Notes under the pieces: generated by a model | What the model was told of the DNA's origin: nothing | Seen by the model: the letters and a program-made list of their open reading frames with translations, nothing else | Databases searched by the model: none | Made by a program: the position numbers and the translations under genes | Shown: positions 53,776 to 62,735 of the stretch, piece after piece | Numbering within the stretch: the first letter of the stretch is position 1 | How the letters are laid out: each line of letters opens with the position of its first letter | Origin: Paracoccus sediminis | Lineage (GTDB): Bacteria > Pseudomonadota > Alphaproteobacteria > Rhodobacterales > Rhodobacteraceae | DNA: 64,000 nt | Assembly: GCF_900188295.1 (NCBI RefSeq) | Contig: NZ_FZNM01000002.1 | Coordinates: forward strand, 248,001-312,000 | Direction of reading: 5' to 3'

Positions 53776-54834
53776 ATGCCCAAGGACGTCGTGATCCCCG
53801 ACCCCCGCGATGCCGCGAAAGAGGCGGGATTGGTCTATGTCAACGACGACCTGCCCGGCATCACGCGGGCGCGGTCGGGAAAGGGCTTTTCCTATCGCGG
53901 TCCCGATGGAAAGACGATCACCGGAAAGGCCGAACGCAAGCGGTTGGCCGCATTAGGAATTCCGCCCGCCTACACCGATGTCTGGATATGCCCCGATCCG
54001 CGCGGCCATATCCAGGCCACCGGCCGCGATGCGAAGGGCCGCAAGCAGTACCGCTATCATCCCGATTTCAGGGAAATCCGCGACAGCGCCAAATACGGTC
54101 ACATGCTGGAATTCGCCCATGCCCTGCCGCGGATCCGCGAACGCGTGGACCAGGACATGTCGCGGCGCGGGATGCCCGCCGAAAAGGTGCTGGCGACCGT
54201 GGTGCATCTGCTGGAAAACACCATGATCCGCGTGGGCAACGCCGATTACGCCCGGCAGAACAAGTCGCACGGGCTGACCACCCTGAACGACCGGCATGTC
54301 AGGATCGACGGCAACCAGGTGCGCTTCCGCTTCAAGGGCAAGTCCGGCAAGGAATGGAACCTGGGCCTGCGCGACCGCCGCGTGGCCCGGATCGTGCGCG
54401 CCGCGCAGGACATTCCCGGCCAGCACCTGTTCCAGTATCTGGACGACGGCGGCCAGCGGCAGAAGATCACCTCGACCGAGGTGAACGCCTATCTGCGCGA
54501 CATTTCCGGCCAAAACGTCACCGCCAAGGATTTCCGCACCTGGACCGGCACCGTCCTGGCCGCCCTGGCGCTGGCGGAATACGAGGCCTGCGACAGCCAG
54601 GCCGCCGCCAAGCGCAACGTCCGCGACGCCATCGAGACGGTGGCGGCACGGTTGGGCAACACGCCCACGATCTGTCGCAAATGCTATGTCCACCCCCAGG
54701 TCATCGACGCCTATCTGGCCGACGAGTTGACGCTGGAATTGCAGGACGAAATCGACGACGATCTGCAACAGCCCGGCCTGCGTCCCGAAGAACGGCAGGT
54801 GCTAAGGTTCCTGAAGAAAAGGTTGACGCCATGA
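53776..54834 (+). CDS. DNA topoisomerase IB
   Basis: A 352-residue bacterial type IB topoisomerase. The catalytic tyrosine is Tyr304 in CRKCYVHPQVI, and the other catalytic Arg/Lys/His residues lie in YRYHPDF, LTTLNDRHVRIDGNQVRF, RDRRVARIV and KDFRTWTGTVLAAL. It relaxes supercoils through a 3'-phosphotyrosine intermediate without ATP. ATG 53776 was chosen over the TTG at 53758; no strong ribosome site distinguishes them. The stop overlaps the DUF779 start (ATGA). Confidence 0.9.
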   Translation: MPKDVVIPDPRDAAKEAGLVYVNDDLPGITRARSGKGFSYRGPDGKTITGKAERKRLAALGIPPAYTDVWICPDPRGHIQATGRDAKGRKQYRYHPDFREIRDSAKYGHMLEFAHALPRIRERVDQDMSRRGMPAEKVLATVVHLLENTMIRVGNADYARQNKSHGLTTLNDRHVRIDGNQVRFRFKGKSGKEWNLGLRDRRVARIVRAAQDIPGQHLFQYLDDGGQRQKITSTEVNAYLRDISGQNVTAKDFRTWTGTVLAALALAEYEACDSQAAAKRNVRDAIETVAARLGNTPTICRKCYVHPQVIDAYLADELTLELQDEIDDDLQQPGLRPEERQVLRFLKKRLTP

Positions 54835-55160
54835 GCACGGTTTCCGCCACCCCCGCCGCCCTGGATCTGATCGCCGAAATCGTGGCCGATCATGGTCCGG
54901 TGCTGTTCCACCAGTCGGGCGGCTGCTGCGACGGGTCGTCCCCCATGTGCTATCCGCAGGGCGATTTCCGGGTGGGCGAACGCGACGTGAAACTGGGCGA
55001 GATCGGCGGCGCGCCGTTCTATATCAGCGCGTCACAAGCCGAGGCCTGGGGGCATACCGACCTGATTATCGATGTGGTGCCCGGTCGCGGCGGCATGTTC
55101 AGCCTGGACAACGGACGCGAGAAACGGTTCCTGACCCGGTCGGAAATCTGTTCGGTCTGA
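54831..55160 (+). CDS. DUF779 domain protein
   Basis: A 109-residue protein with the DUF779 pattern: AALDLIAEIVADHGPVLFHQ, the Cys-rich SGGCCDGSSPMCYP, and the end FLTRSEICS. Three of its four cysteines are clustered, as in a metal site. In many bacteria this family sits next to an ExaC/AcoD-type aldehyde dehydrogenase; here topoisomerase IB is inserted between them (53776-54834). Function unknown. ATGA overlap with topoisomerase suggests co-expression. Confidence 0.85.
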   Translation: MSTVSATPAALDLIAEIVADHGPVLFHQSGGCCDGSSPMCYPQGDFRVGERDVKLGEIGGAPFYISASQAEAWGHTDLIIDVVPGRGGMFSLDNGREKRFLTRSEICSV

Positions 55161-55213
55161 TTGGCACGGCGCGGCCTGTCCCCTATAACGTCTCGGCAAA
55201 GGGGATCGGTTTC

Positions 55214-56125
55214 ATGGCACACAGCGTTTTCATCGATGGCGAGGCGGGCACCACGGGGCTGCAAATCCGCGAGCGGCTGGAAACGCGCGACGACATCCGC
55301 CTGGTGCAGATCGACCCCGCCCGCCGCAAGGATGCCGATGCCCGGCGCGCGGCCTTCGAACAGGCGGACGTGGCGATCCTGTGTCTGCCCGACGACGCCG
55401 CGCGCGAGGCGGTGGCCCTGGCGCAGGATCTGGACACGCGGATCATTGACGCATCCACCGCGTATCGGACCCATCCCGACTGGGCCTATGGCTTTCCCGA
55501 ACTGAACGCGGACGCGCGCGGCCGGATCGCGGGTGCGCGGCGGGTCAGCAACCCCGGCTGCTATCCGACCGGCGCCATCGCCATTCTGGCGCCGCTGGTC
55601 GCCGCCGGTCTGGTTGCGCCCGACGAAGGGGTGACGATCAACGCGGTCAGCGGCTATTCCGGGGGCGGCAAGGCGCTGATCGCCGAATACGAAGGCGGGG
55701 GCGCGCCGGCCCATTTCCTGTATGGCCTCAACCAGCGCCACAAGCATTACCCCGAGATCATGGCCCATGCCGGACTGACCCGCCAGCCGATCTTCGCGCC
55801 AGCGGTTGGCAACTTTGCCCAAGGGATGGCGGTGCAAGTGCCGCTGTTCCTGACGGGCGGGCGGACGCTGGCCACCCTGGCCGAGGCGCTGTCGGATCAT
55901 TATGCGGGCCAGCGGTTCATTCAGGTCGGGGACGATCCCGGCGCGCGGATCGTGCCGACCGACCTGAACGGCACCAACCGGTTGCGCATCACCGTGCAGG
56001 GCGATGCGCAGAATGGCTGCGCCACGGTGGTGGTGGTTCTGGACAACCTGGGCAAGGGCGCGTCGGGCGCGGCGGTCCAGAACCTCAACATCATGCTGGG
56101 CGTGGACGAGGGGCTGGGCCTTTAG
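55214..56125 (+). CDS. argC: N-acetyl-gamma-glutamyl-phosphate reductase (type 2)
   Basis: A 303-residue arginine-pathway enzyme that reduces N-acetyl-glutamyl phosphate with NADPH. The short (type 2) form begins MAHSVFIDGEAGTTGLQIRE, has the catalytic Cys116 in VSNPGCYPTGA and the later GYSGGGKALIAEYE and GLNQRHKHYPEI. Length matches type 2. ATG 55214 follows the DUF779 gene by 53 bp and its 3' end is 9 bp from the convergent gcvP. Confidence 0.94.
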   Translation: MAHSVFIDGEAGTTGLQIRERLETRDDIRLVQIDPARRKDADARRAAFEQADVAILCLPDDAAREAVALAQDLDTRIIDASTAYRTHPDWAYGFPELNADARGRIAGARRVSNPGCYPTGAIAILAPLVAAGLVAPDEGVTINAVSGYSGGGKALIAEYEGGGAPAHFLYGLNQRHKHYPEIMAHAGLTRQPIFAPAVGNFAQGMAVQVPLFLTGGRTLATLAEALSDHYAGQRFIQVGDDPGARIVPTDLNGTNRLRITVQGDAQNGCATVVVVLDNLGKGASGAAVQNLNIMLGVDEGLGL

Positions 56126-56134
56126 GCCCAACCC

Positions 56135-58981
56135 TTACTCTGCCGCCTCGGCATAGCTGTCCAAGGGCGGGCAGGTGCAGACCAGGTTGCGGTCGCCATA
56201 GGCGTTGTCCACCCGGCCCACCGGCGGCCAGTACTTGTCCACCCGGAACGCGCCCGCCGGGAAGCAGCCCTGTTCGCGCGAATAGGGGCGGTCCCAGTCG
56301 GCCACCAGATCTTCGACCGTGTGGGGCGCGTGGCGCAGCGGGCTGTCGGCGGCGCTGATGCGGCCTTCGGCGACCTCGGTGATCTCGTCCCGGATGGCCA
56401 GCAGGGCTGTGACGAAGCGGTCGATCTCGGCCTTGGTCTCGGATTCCGTGGGTTCGACCATCAGCGTGCCCGCCACCGGCCAGCTCATGGTGGGCGCGTG
56501 GAAGCCGTTGTCGATCAGCCGCTTGGCGATGTCGTCCACGGTGACGCCGTGTTCGGCAAAGGGCCGCGTGTCGATGATGCATTCATGCGCGACGCGGCCC
56601 CGGTTGCCCATGAACAGGATCGGATAGGCCCCGGCCAGCCGCGACGCGATATAGTTCGCGTTCAGGATCGCCACCCGCGTCGCCTGCGTCAGCCCCGCGC
56701 CCCCCATCATCAGGCAATAGGCCCAGGAGATCAGCAGGATCGACGCGCTGCCAAAGGGCGCCGCGCTGACCGCGCCGCTGTCGCCGTCGCGCGGATCGCC
56801 CGGCAGGAAGGGCGCCAGATGCGCCTTGACCCCGATCGGTCCCATGCCCGGCCCCCCGCCGCCATGGGGGATGGCAAAGGTTTTGTGCAGGTTCAGGTGG
56901 CTGACGTCGCCGCCGATTTCCCCCGGCTTCACCAGGCCCACCAGGGCGTTCATGTTGGCCCCGTCGATATAGACCTGCCCGCCATGCCTGTGGGTAATGT
57001 CGCAAACCTCGCGCACGGTGTCCTCGAACACGCCATGGGTGCTGGGATAGGTAATCATCACCGCCGCCAGCCGGTCGCCCGCCTTGGCCGCCTTGTCCGC
57101 GAAATCCTCGAGGTCGATGTCGCCATTGGGCGCCGACTTCACCACCACGACCTTCATCCCGCACATCTGCGCGGATGCCGGGTTGGTGCCATGCGCGGAA
57201 ACCGGGATCAGGCAGACATCGCGATCCTCGCCGCGCGAACGGTGATAGGCGGCGATGGTCAGCAGCCCCGCATATTCCCCCTGCGCACCGCTATTGGGCT
57301 GCATGGAAAAGGCGTCGTATCCGGTGATCTGGCACAGCTTGTCGGTCAGGTCGGAAATCGCCTCGGCATAGCCCGCCGCCTGGTCCGCCGGGGCAAAGGG
57401 GTGCAGGGCGCCGAATTCCGGCCAGGTGATCGGCATCATCTCGGCCGCGGCGTTCAGTTTCATGGTGCAACTGCCCAGCGGGATCATCGCCCGATCCAGC
57501 GCCAGATCGCGGTCCGACAACCGGCGCATATAGCGCATCATCTCGGATTCCGCGCGGTTCATGTGGAACACCGGATGAGTCAGATAGTCCGATTCGCGCA
57601 GCAGATCCTCGGGGATGGACGGGCCGGTCGCGGGCTGGGCCGCGTCAGAGATGCCGAACGCATCCAGCAGCCGCGCGATGACATCCGAATCGGTGGTTTC
57701 ATCGACGCTGATCCCCACCCGGTCGCGGCCGACGCGGCGCAGGTTGATGCCGCGATGGCGGGCGGCGGCCAGGATGCCCGCCTGGCCCACGCCGACCTTG
57801 ACGGTGATCGTGTCGAAGAACGTGTCCGGCGCGACCTCGGCCCCTGCCGCGCGCAGGGCAGCGGCAATGGTCGCCGCGTGCAGATGCACCCGCTGCGCGA
57901 TGGCGCGCAGGCCCTCGGGGCCGTGGAAGACCGCATAGAACGATGCCATCACCGCCAGCAGCGCCTGGGCGGTGCAGACGTTGGACGTGGCCTTCTCGCG
58001 CCGAATGTGCTGTTCGCGGGTTTGCAGCGACAGGCGATAGGCCTGGTTGCCCTTGGCGTCGATGCTGACGCCCACGATCCGCCCCGGCATGGTCCGCTTC
58101 AGCTCGTCCCGGCAGGCCATGAAGGCGGCATGAGGCCCGCCATAGCCCATCGGCACCCCGAACCGCTGTGACGATCCCACCGCGATGTCGGCCCCCATGG
58201 CGCCGGGTTCCTTCAGCAGGCACAGCGCCAGCAGGTCGGTCGCCACCACGGCCAGGGCGCCCGCCTTGTGCAGCGCCGAAATCTCGGGCGTCAGGTCGCG
58301 GATGTGGCCATAGGTGCCGGGATACTGGAAGATCGCCCCGAACACCTGATCGGGGTGCAGATCGTCGATGGACCCCTTGACGATGCGGATGCCCAGGGGC
58401 GCGGCCCGCGTTTCGATCACCGCGATGGTCTGGGGATGCAGGTCATGGGCCACGAAGAAGGCGTCGGATTTCGACTTGGCCTGCCGCTGCGCCATGGCCA
58501 TGGCCTCGGCCGCGGCCGTCGCCTCGTCCAGCAGGGACGCATTGGCGACAGGCAGCCCGGTCAGGTCGGCCACCATGGTCTGGTAATTCAGCAGCGCCTC
58601 GAGCCGCCCCTGCGCGATTTCCGGCTGATAGGGGGTATAGGCCGTGTACCAGGCCGGGTTTTCCAGGATGTTGCGCTGGATCGCGGGGGGCGTCACCGTG
58701 CCATGGTAGCCCTGGCCGATCAGGCTGGTCATCACGGTGTTCCTGGCCGCCACCTGCCGCATCCGGTCCAGAAGCGCGGCCTCGGACAGGGCGGGCCAAT
58801 CGAGCGGCGTGTCCTGCCGGATCGCCGCGGGAATGGTCTGGTCGATCAGCGCGTCCAGGCTGTCGGCGCCCACGGCCTTCAGCATGGCCTCCATCTCGGC
58901 CGGGGAGGGCCCGATATGGCGGCGGTTCGCGAAATCGTCGGGGTTGTAGTCGGTGGGGGTCCAGCGGGTCATGGTCGCCAT
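56135..58981 (-). CDS. gcvP: Glycine dehydrogenase (decarboxylating), P protein
   Basis: A 948-residue pyridoxal-phosphate enzyme that decarboxylates glycine in the cleavage system. The N-terminal half begins [20 protein letters not shown], and in the C-terminal half the cofactor lysine is Lys700 in [18 protein letters not shown]. Length matches the single-chain form. The start is 58981 or ATG 58972 (MTRWTPTD). It is the last gene of the operon, 72 bp after gcvH; that gap holds a copy of a dispersed repeat whose hairpin could lower gcvP expression. Confidence 0.96.
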   Translation of the reverse strand: MATMTRWTPTDYNPDDFANRRHIGPSPAEMEAMLKAVGADSLDALIDQTIPAAIRQDTPLDWPALSEAALLDRMRQVAARNTVMTSLIGQGYHGTVTPPAIQRNILENPAWYTAYTPYQPEIAQGRLEALLNYQTMVADLTGLPVANASLLDEATAAAEAMAMAQRQAKSKSDAFFVAHDLHPQTIAVIETRAAPLGIRIVKGSIDDLHPDQVFGAIFQYPGTYGHIRDLTPEISALHKAGALAVVATDLLALCLLKEPGAMGADIAVGSSQRFGVPMGYGGPHAAFMACRDELKRTMPGRIVGVSIDAKGNQAYRLSLQTREQHIRREKATSNVCTAQALLAVMASFYAVFHGPEGLRAIAQRVHLHAATIAAALRAAGAEVAPDTFFDTITVKVGVGQAGILAAARHRGINLRRVGRDRVGISVDETTDSDVIARLLDAFGISDAAQPATGPSIPEDLLRESDYLTHPVFHMNRAESEMMRYMRRLSDRDLALDRAMIPLGSCTMKLNAAAEMMPITWPEFGALHPFAPADQAAGYAEAISDLTDKLCQITGYDAFSMQPNSGAQGEYAGLLTIAAYHRSRGEDRDVCLIPVSAHGTNPASAQMCGMKVVVVKSAPNGDIDLEDFADKAAKAGDRLAAVMITYPSTHGVFEDTVREVCDITHRHGGQVYIDGANMNALVGLVKPGEIGGDVSHLNLHKTFAIPHGGGGPGMGPIGVKAHLAPFLPGDPRDGDSGAVSAAPFGSASILLISWAYCLMMGGAGLTQATRVAILNANYIASRLAGAYPILFMGNRGRVAHECIIDTRPFAEHGVTVDDIAKRLIDNGFHAPTMSWPVAGTLMVEPTESETKAEIDRFVTALLAIRDEITEVAEGRISAADSPLRHAPHTVEDLVADWDRPYSREQGCFPAGAFRVDKYWPPVGRVDNAYGDRNLVCTCPPLDSYAEAAE

Positions 58982-58993
58982 CTCTCAAGGCAT

Positions 58994-59044
58994 CTTTGCC
59001 TTGGTTCAAATATCCTCGGGGGTCCGGGGGCGGACAGCCCCCGG
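58994..59044 (+). repeat. Dispersed repeat copy 2: conserved 22-mer plus GC hairpin
   Basis: The 22 bases at 58994-59015 match copy 1 at 11895-11916 at 20 positions. The following palindrome is CCGGGGGC-GGACA-GCCCCCGG (59024-59044, 8-bp stem). It lies between gcvH and gcvP in the gcv operon. Occurrence in two unrelated gaps with the same 22-mer and hairpin points to a family of intergenic elements. Confidence 0.6.
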
Positions 59045-59053
59045 CCTGATGCA

Positions 59054-59413
59054 TCAGCCGATCAGCGCCCGATAGGCGTCCTCGTCCATGAAGCCGTCCA
59101 TGGCGCCTTGATCGGCGGGCTTGATGCGAAAGAACCAGGCGGTCAGCGCATCGTCGTTCACGCTGCCCGGCGCATCGGCCAGGGCCGTGTTGACCGCGGT
59201 GATCGTGCCCGCGACCGGGGCCGAGATGTCGGACGCCGCCTTGACCGATTCGATCACCACGATCTCCTCGCCCGCCTCGACCTTGCGGCCTTCTTCGGGC
59301 AGTTCGATGAAGACGACATCGCCCAGCTGTTCGCTGGCATGGGCGGTGATGCCGACGACGATCTCGTCGCCCTCGGCGCGCAGCCATTCGTGGTCTTCGG
59401 TGTATTTCAGCAT
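59054..59413 (-). CDS. gcvH: Glycine cleavage system H protein
   Basis: A 119-residue lipoyl carrier that shuttles the aminomethyl group from P to T protein. The lipoylated lysine is Lys58 in VIESVKAASDI, with GITAHASEQLGDVVFIELPE upstream and PGSVNDDALTAWFFRI downstream, all family-specific. Length is normal. It begins 12 nt after gcvT. Confidence 0.97.
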   Translation of the reverse strand: MLKYTEDHEWLRAEGDEIVVGITAHASEQLGDVVFIELPEEGRKVEAGEEIVVIESVKAASDISAPVAGTITAVNTALADAPGSVNDDALTAWFFRIKPADQGAMDGFMDEDAYRALIG

Positions 59414-59425
59414 GGGACAGGCTCC

Positions 59426-60550
59426 TCAGCGTTTGTAGGATGGCGTGATGAAGGGCAGGGGGGCGACGGCCACGAGAACGCGTTTGCCGCGCAGTTCGGC
59501 GTAAACGGTCGCACCGTCGGGCAGTTCCGCAGGCAGCCGGGCCATGGCGACCGGGCCGCCGACCGATGGCCCAAACCCGCCCGAGGACACATGGCCGATG
59601 GCCTCGCCCCCTTCGGCCCCGGCAAAGATCGCCACGCCTTCGCGGATCGGCGCGCGGCCCTCGGGGCGCAGGCCCCGCCGGATGGTCGCGGCACCGTCGG
59701 CCAGTTCCGGCAGGATCGTGTCGGCCCCCGGAAATCCGCCCGCGCGCGCGCCGCCGGGGCGGCGGACCTTGGGGATCGACCAGCCCAGCGCCGCCTGCGC
59801 GGGCGTCACGTCCGCGTCCATGTCGTGGCCGTAGAGCGGCATCCCGGCCTCCAGCCGCAGGCTGTCGCGGGCGCCAAGGCCGATGGGGGCCACCTCGGGC
59901 TGGTCCAGCAGGGCCTGAGCAAAGGATTGCAGGCGCGTATCAGCCACGGAAATCTCGAACCCGTCCTCGCCCGTATAGCCCGACCGCGAGATCCACAGGT
60001 CGACCCCATCCCAGGGATAAATCCGGCTGTCCATGAAGCGCATGGCCGCAGCCTCGGGCACCAGCCGCGCCAGCACATCCGCCGCCAGCGGGCCTTGCAG
60101 GGCTAGCAAGCCGCGGTCGGTGACGGGCGTCACATCAACCTCGTCCAGGGTCCGAAGATGGGCGATGTCCCCCTCTGCGCAACCGGCGTTGACCACCAGC
60201 AGGACATGATCGCCCCGGTTGGCGAACATCAGGTCGTCCCCGATGCCCCCCCGGTCGTTCGTGAACAGCCCGTAACGCTGCCGCCCCGGCGCCAGGCCCC
60301 GTACGTCGGCGGGGATCAGGCGTTCCAGGGCCAGGGCGGCGGTTTCCATGTTTCCGTCGCGGGGCGTCACCAGAACCTGCCCCATGTGGCTGACATCGAA
60401 CAGCCCGGCCTGCGCGCGGGTGTGCAGGTGTTCGGCCATGACGCCCATCGGGTATTGAACCGGCATCTCCCAGCCGGCAAAGGGCACCATGCGGGCGCCA
60501 AGCCCGACATGCATGTCGTAAAGCGGGGTCCGGCGCGGATCGTCGGTCAT
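59426..60550 (-). CDS. gcvT: Glycine cleavage system T protein (aminomethyltransferase)
   Basis: A 374-residue folate-dependent aminomethyltransferase: it begins RRTPLYDMHVGLGARMVPFA, has GLFDVSHMGQVLV and the late motif ISRSGYTGEDGFEISVAD. It releases ammonia and makes 5,10-methylene-tetrahydrofolate. ATG 60550 has AAGGAGG at 6-7 nt. Its transcript starts with a tandem glycine riboswitch, so expression rises with glycine. Confidence 0.96.
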   Translation of the reverse strand: MTDDPRRTPLYDMHVGLGARMVPFAGWEMPVQYPMGVMAEHLHTRAQAGLFDVSHMGQVLVTPRDGNMETAALALERLIPADVRGLAPGRQRYGLFTNDRGGIGDDLMFANRGDHVLLVVNAGCAEGDIAHLRTLDEVDVTPVTDRGLLALQGPLAADVLARLVPEAAAMRFMDSRIYPWDGVDLWISRSGYTGEDGFEISVADTRLQSFAQALLDQPEVAPIGLGARDSLRLEAGMPLYGHDMDADVTPAQAALGWSIPKVRRPGGARAGGFPGADTILPELADGAATIRRGLRPEGRAPIREGVAIFAGAEGGEAIGHVSSGGFGPSVGGPVAMARLPAELPDGATVYAELRGKRVLVAVAPLPFITPSYKR

Positions 60551-60569
60551 GCGACCTCCTTCTCAAACA

Positions 60570-60583
60570 GCCGGACAGCCGGC
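60570..60583 (-). promoter_or_regulatory. Possible expression-platform hairpin of the glycine riboswitch
   Basis: GCCGG-CTGT-CCGGC is a perfect hairpin 7 nt upstream of the gcvT Shine-Dalgarno sequence (60556-60562) and downstream of the aptamers. Its position suits control of ribosome access, but no competing pairing was worked out. Confidence 0.35.
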
Positions 60584-60610
60584 ATCGGGTGGCGGGCGGT
60601 TGCCCGTTCG

Positions 60611-60790
60611 ATGCCCCCTCTGTCCCTGCCCGACCCGGTTCAACCGATTTGGGCGCCTGAGATCGTTATCCCTTCGGCGGGCGCGGCGCGCCACTCTCCA
60701 GAGTTCTGGCGGAAAACGGTCCTTCTGCCTGAGAGTTCGCCGGGGCGGCTGCTCCTTCGGCACTGGCGCGGGCCAGCTTCTCCCGAATTC
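60611..60790 (-). ncRNA. Tandem glycine riboswitch upstream of gcvT
   Basis: On the minus strand two glycine aptamers are recognisable: the first has CGGGAGA, GCCGAAGGAGCA and CTCTCAGGCAGAAGGAC, then ACTCTGGAGAG; the second has GCCGAAGGG, ATCTCAGGCGCCC and the closing GGACAGAGGGGGC. These are the hallmark core elements of glycine-binding riboswitches, normally two aptamers in a row that together turn on the gcv operon when glycine is abundant. It lies about 60 nt before the gcvT start. Confidence 0.93.
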
Positions 60791-60800
60791 CGATGGCTGA

Positions 60801-60829
60801 CAGCTAGCCGGGCGTCTGTCGCAAGGCAA
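60801..60829 (-). promoter_or_regulatory. Promoter of the gcv operon
   Basis: TTGCCT (60829-60824), a 17-bp spacer and TAGCTG (60806-60801) on the minus strand are a moderate sigma70 match that would start transcription about 4-10 nt before the riboswitch. The -10 is weak, so this is tentative. Confidence 0.4.
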
Positions 60830-60927
60830 GCCTTTTGTCGCAGTCGGGCAATCGGGACGGTCCCCGCGGCGCGGATGGACAGAAGTTCGTCCCCGCAGCA
60901 GGATCGGGCATCACCACGGGGCAGGGC

Positions 60928-61569
60928 GTGTCGCGCAAAGTCTTCCAAATCGGCTTCACCAAATGCGGCACCACTCTTATCGCCCGGCTGTTCCAGATGA
61001 ACGGCTATCCCGCCGTCCATTGGGCCAAAGGCACCCTGGCCGAGGATATCGCCTGGTCGAAGCTGACCCAGGCCGCGCCCTTGTGGCCCTGGGCCGACAC
61101 GACGGCGTGCACGGACATGGGATCGCTCTGCTACCTCAACATGGCCATCGCCGAGGCGTTCATGGAGTTCGCGTTTTTCGCCCGCAGCTTTCCCGGCTCG
61201 GCCTTTCTTCTGAACACCCGCCGGGCGGAGGACTGGGTGGTCAGCCGGTGCAAGCATCGCGGCGTCCGTTACGCCCGCGCGCAGGCCCGGCTCCGGCGCA
61301 TGGCGGCGGCTGATCTGGCCGTCCCGGCCGGATCGATCCGCCATTCGAGGAAAGGCGGAACCGCGCCGTCTTTCGCGGGCCAAGGATCTGCTGCCCCTGG
61401 TCAACAGCCGCTCGGTCGTGCTGCTGGAGGAGGATGGCTGGGAAACCTTCGCACGGGCGATCTGGCCGAACGGCTGGCCTGGGCGCGCGCAACCCCGTCG
61501 CCGGCCGCCGGAACCCCGACCGACCCCACGGGTTGGGCCGAAAAAGGAGCGGCGCATGAAATCCCGTGA
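60928..61569 (+). CDS. Sulfotransferase-like protein, probably frameshifted in its C-terminal half
   Basis: The frame starts at GTG 60928 and stays open for 213 codons. Its N-terminal half is sulfotransferase-like: the PAPS-binding start VFQIGFTKCGTTLIARLFQ, then YPAVHWAKGTLAEDI and FLLNTRRAEDWVVSR. From about 61310 the frame loses family character and its codons become poor in G/C at the third position. Better coding statistics move to another frame at about 61326-61375 (reading FEERRNRAVFR), then to the third at 61382-61440 (KDLLPLVNSRSVVLLEEDGW), and back to the first after 61441. Three single-base deletions would explain this. It overlaps the start of the DUF3140 gene. The gene is probably decayed or misassembled. 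Confidence 0.5.
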   Translation: MSRKVFQIGFTKCGTTLIARLFQMNGYPAVHWAKGTLAEDIAWSKLTQAAPLWPWADTTACTDMGSLCYLNMAIAEAFMEFAFFARSFPGSAFLLNTRRAEDWVVSRCKHRGVRYARAQARLRRMAAADLAVPAGSIRHSRKGGTAPSFAGQGSAAPGQQPLGRAAGGGWLGNLRTGDLAERLAWARATPSPAAGTPTDPTGWAEKGAAHEIP

Positions 61570-61885
61570 CGAGATCTGGCGCGAATGGCAGAACCTGGTC
61601 AACATGACCCCCGCCGAATTGCGCAGATGGCTGGACACCGGCGACAGCAAGGCCGTCGGCGACACCGGGGGCAAGGGCGAAAGCACCGGCCACAAGTCCG
61701 GCAAGCGCATCCTGACGATCAAGGACACGAAAAAGGCCGACCTGACCGACGACGACTGGGCGCACATGGCCAAGGTCGTGGGCTATATCAAGCGCCACAC
61801 CGCCCAGGGCGGCCCGGACGAGGACAAGGAACACAGCGACTGGCGGTATTCGCTGATGAACTGGGGCCATGATCCGCTGAAATGA
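61556..61885 (+). CDS. DUF3140 domain protein
   Basis: A 109-residue hydrophilic protein recognisable as DUF3140 by REWQNLVNMTPAELRRWLDT, the GKGESTGHKSGKRIL block and the closing YSLMNWGHDPLK. ATG 61556 has AAAAGGAGC upstream, which sets the start despite the open frame further up. Members are small, charged and probably DNA- or RNA-associated, but no function is proven. It converges on the SDR gene with an 19-bp gap. Confidence 0.82.
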   Translation: MKSRDEIWREWQNLVNMTPAELRRWLDTGDSKAVGDTGGKGESTGHKSGKRILTIKDTKKADLTDDDWAHMAKVVGYIKRHTAQGGPDEDKEHSDWRYSLMNWGHDPLK

Positions 61886-61904
61886 CCGCCATCCCCCAAG
61901 GCCG

Positions 61905-62684
61905 CTACATCGTGGCGTTCAGCGCGCCGCCGTCCAGCAGGATGTTCTGGCCGACGATAAAGCGGGCCTGCTGGCTGCACAGGAACGCGCAGGTCGCGCC
62001 GAAATCGCCCGGATCGCCATAGGCGCCGGCGGGAATGCCCGCCTGACGCTGGCGCTTGGCCTCCTCCATGGTGATGCCCTGTTTCTCGGTGACGCCCTTG
62101 TCCAGGCTGACGGCCCGGTCGGTCGCGTGGATGCCGGGCAGGATGTTGTTCACGCAGACCCCGTGCCCCGCCACCTGCCGCGACATGCCCGCCACGAACC
62201 CGGTCAGCCCGGTCCGCGCCGTATTGGACAGGCCCAGCACCGACACCGGGGATTTCACCGATTGCGAGGTGATGTTGACCACCCGCCCCCAGCCCCGGTC
62301 CATCATGCCGGGCACAAGCGCCTGCATCAGCGCGATGGCCGACAGCATGTTGGCGTCGATGGCGCGGATGAAGTCGTCCCGGCTCCAGTCGCGCCAGTCG
62401 CCGGGGGGCGGGCCGCCCGCGTTCGTGACCAGGATATCGGCCTGGCCCACCGCAGCCAGCACCTTGGCGCGGCCTTCGTCGGTGGTGATGTCGGCGGCCA
62501 CGGGGGTGACGCTGACGCCGTATTTCGCGGCGATCTCGCTGGCCGCGCGGGTGATGTCATCGTCGGTCCGGCTGTTGATGACCAGATCCACCCCGGCTTC
62601 GGCCAAGGCCTCGGCGCAGCCGCGCCCCAACCCCTTCGACGCCGCGCAGACCAGCCCGCGCTTTCCCCTGATGCCCAGATCCAT
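61905..62684 (-). CDS. Short-chain dehydrogenase/reductase with altered active site
   Basis: A 259-residue SDR. The nucleotide-binding loop reads AASKGLGRGCA instead of TGxxxGxG, VTNAGGPP is the NAG motif, and NITSQSVKSP holds the conserved serine region. Where Y-x-x-x-K is expected the sequence is LSNTARTGLTGF, so the catalytic tyrosine and lysine are missing or replaced. A known subgroup of beta-ketoacyl-ACP-reductase-like SDRs has this imperfect tetrad. Activity may differ from a standard reductase. It starts at ATG 62684, 51 nt after the rpe stop. Confidence 0.84.
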   Translation of the reverse strand: MDLGIRGKRGLVCAASKGLGRGCAEALAEAGVDLVINSRTDDDITRAASEIAAKYGVSVTPVAADITTDEGRAKVLAAVGQADILVTNAGGPPPGDWRDWSRDDFIRAIDANMLSAIALMQALVPGMMDRGWGRVVNITSQSVKSPVSVLGLSNTARTGLTGFVAGMSRQVAGHGVCVNNILPGIHATDRAVSLDKGVTEKQGITMEEAKRQRQAGIPAGAYGDPGDFGATCAFLCSQQARFIVGQNILLDGGALNATM

Positions 62685-62735
62685 GTTCGCCCCCTGCGAT
62701 GTTTCCGGGCAGGAAAGCGCAGGGGATGGGCGATG

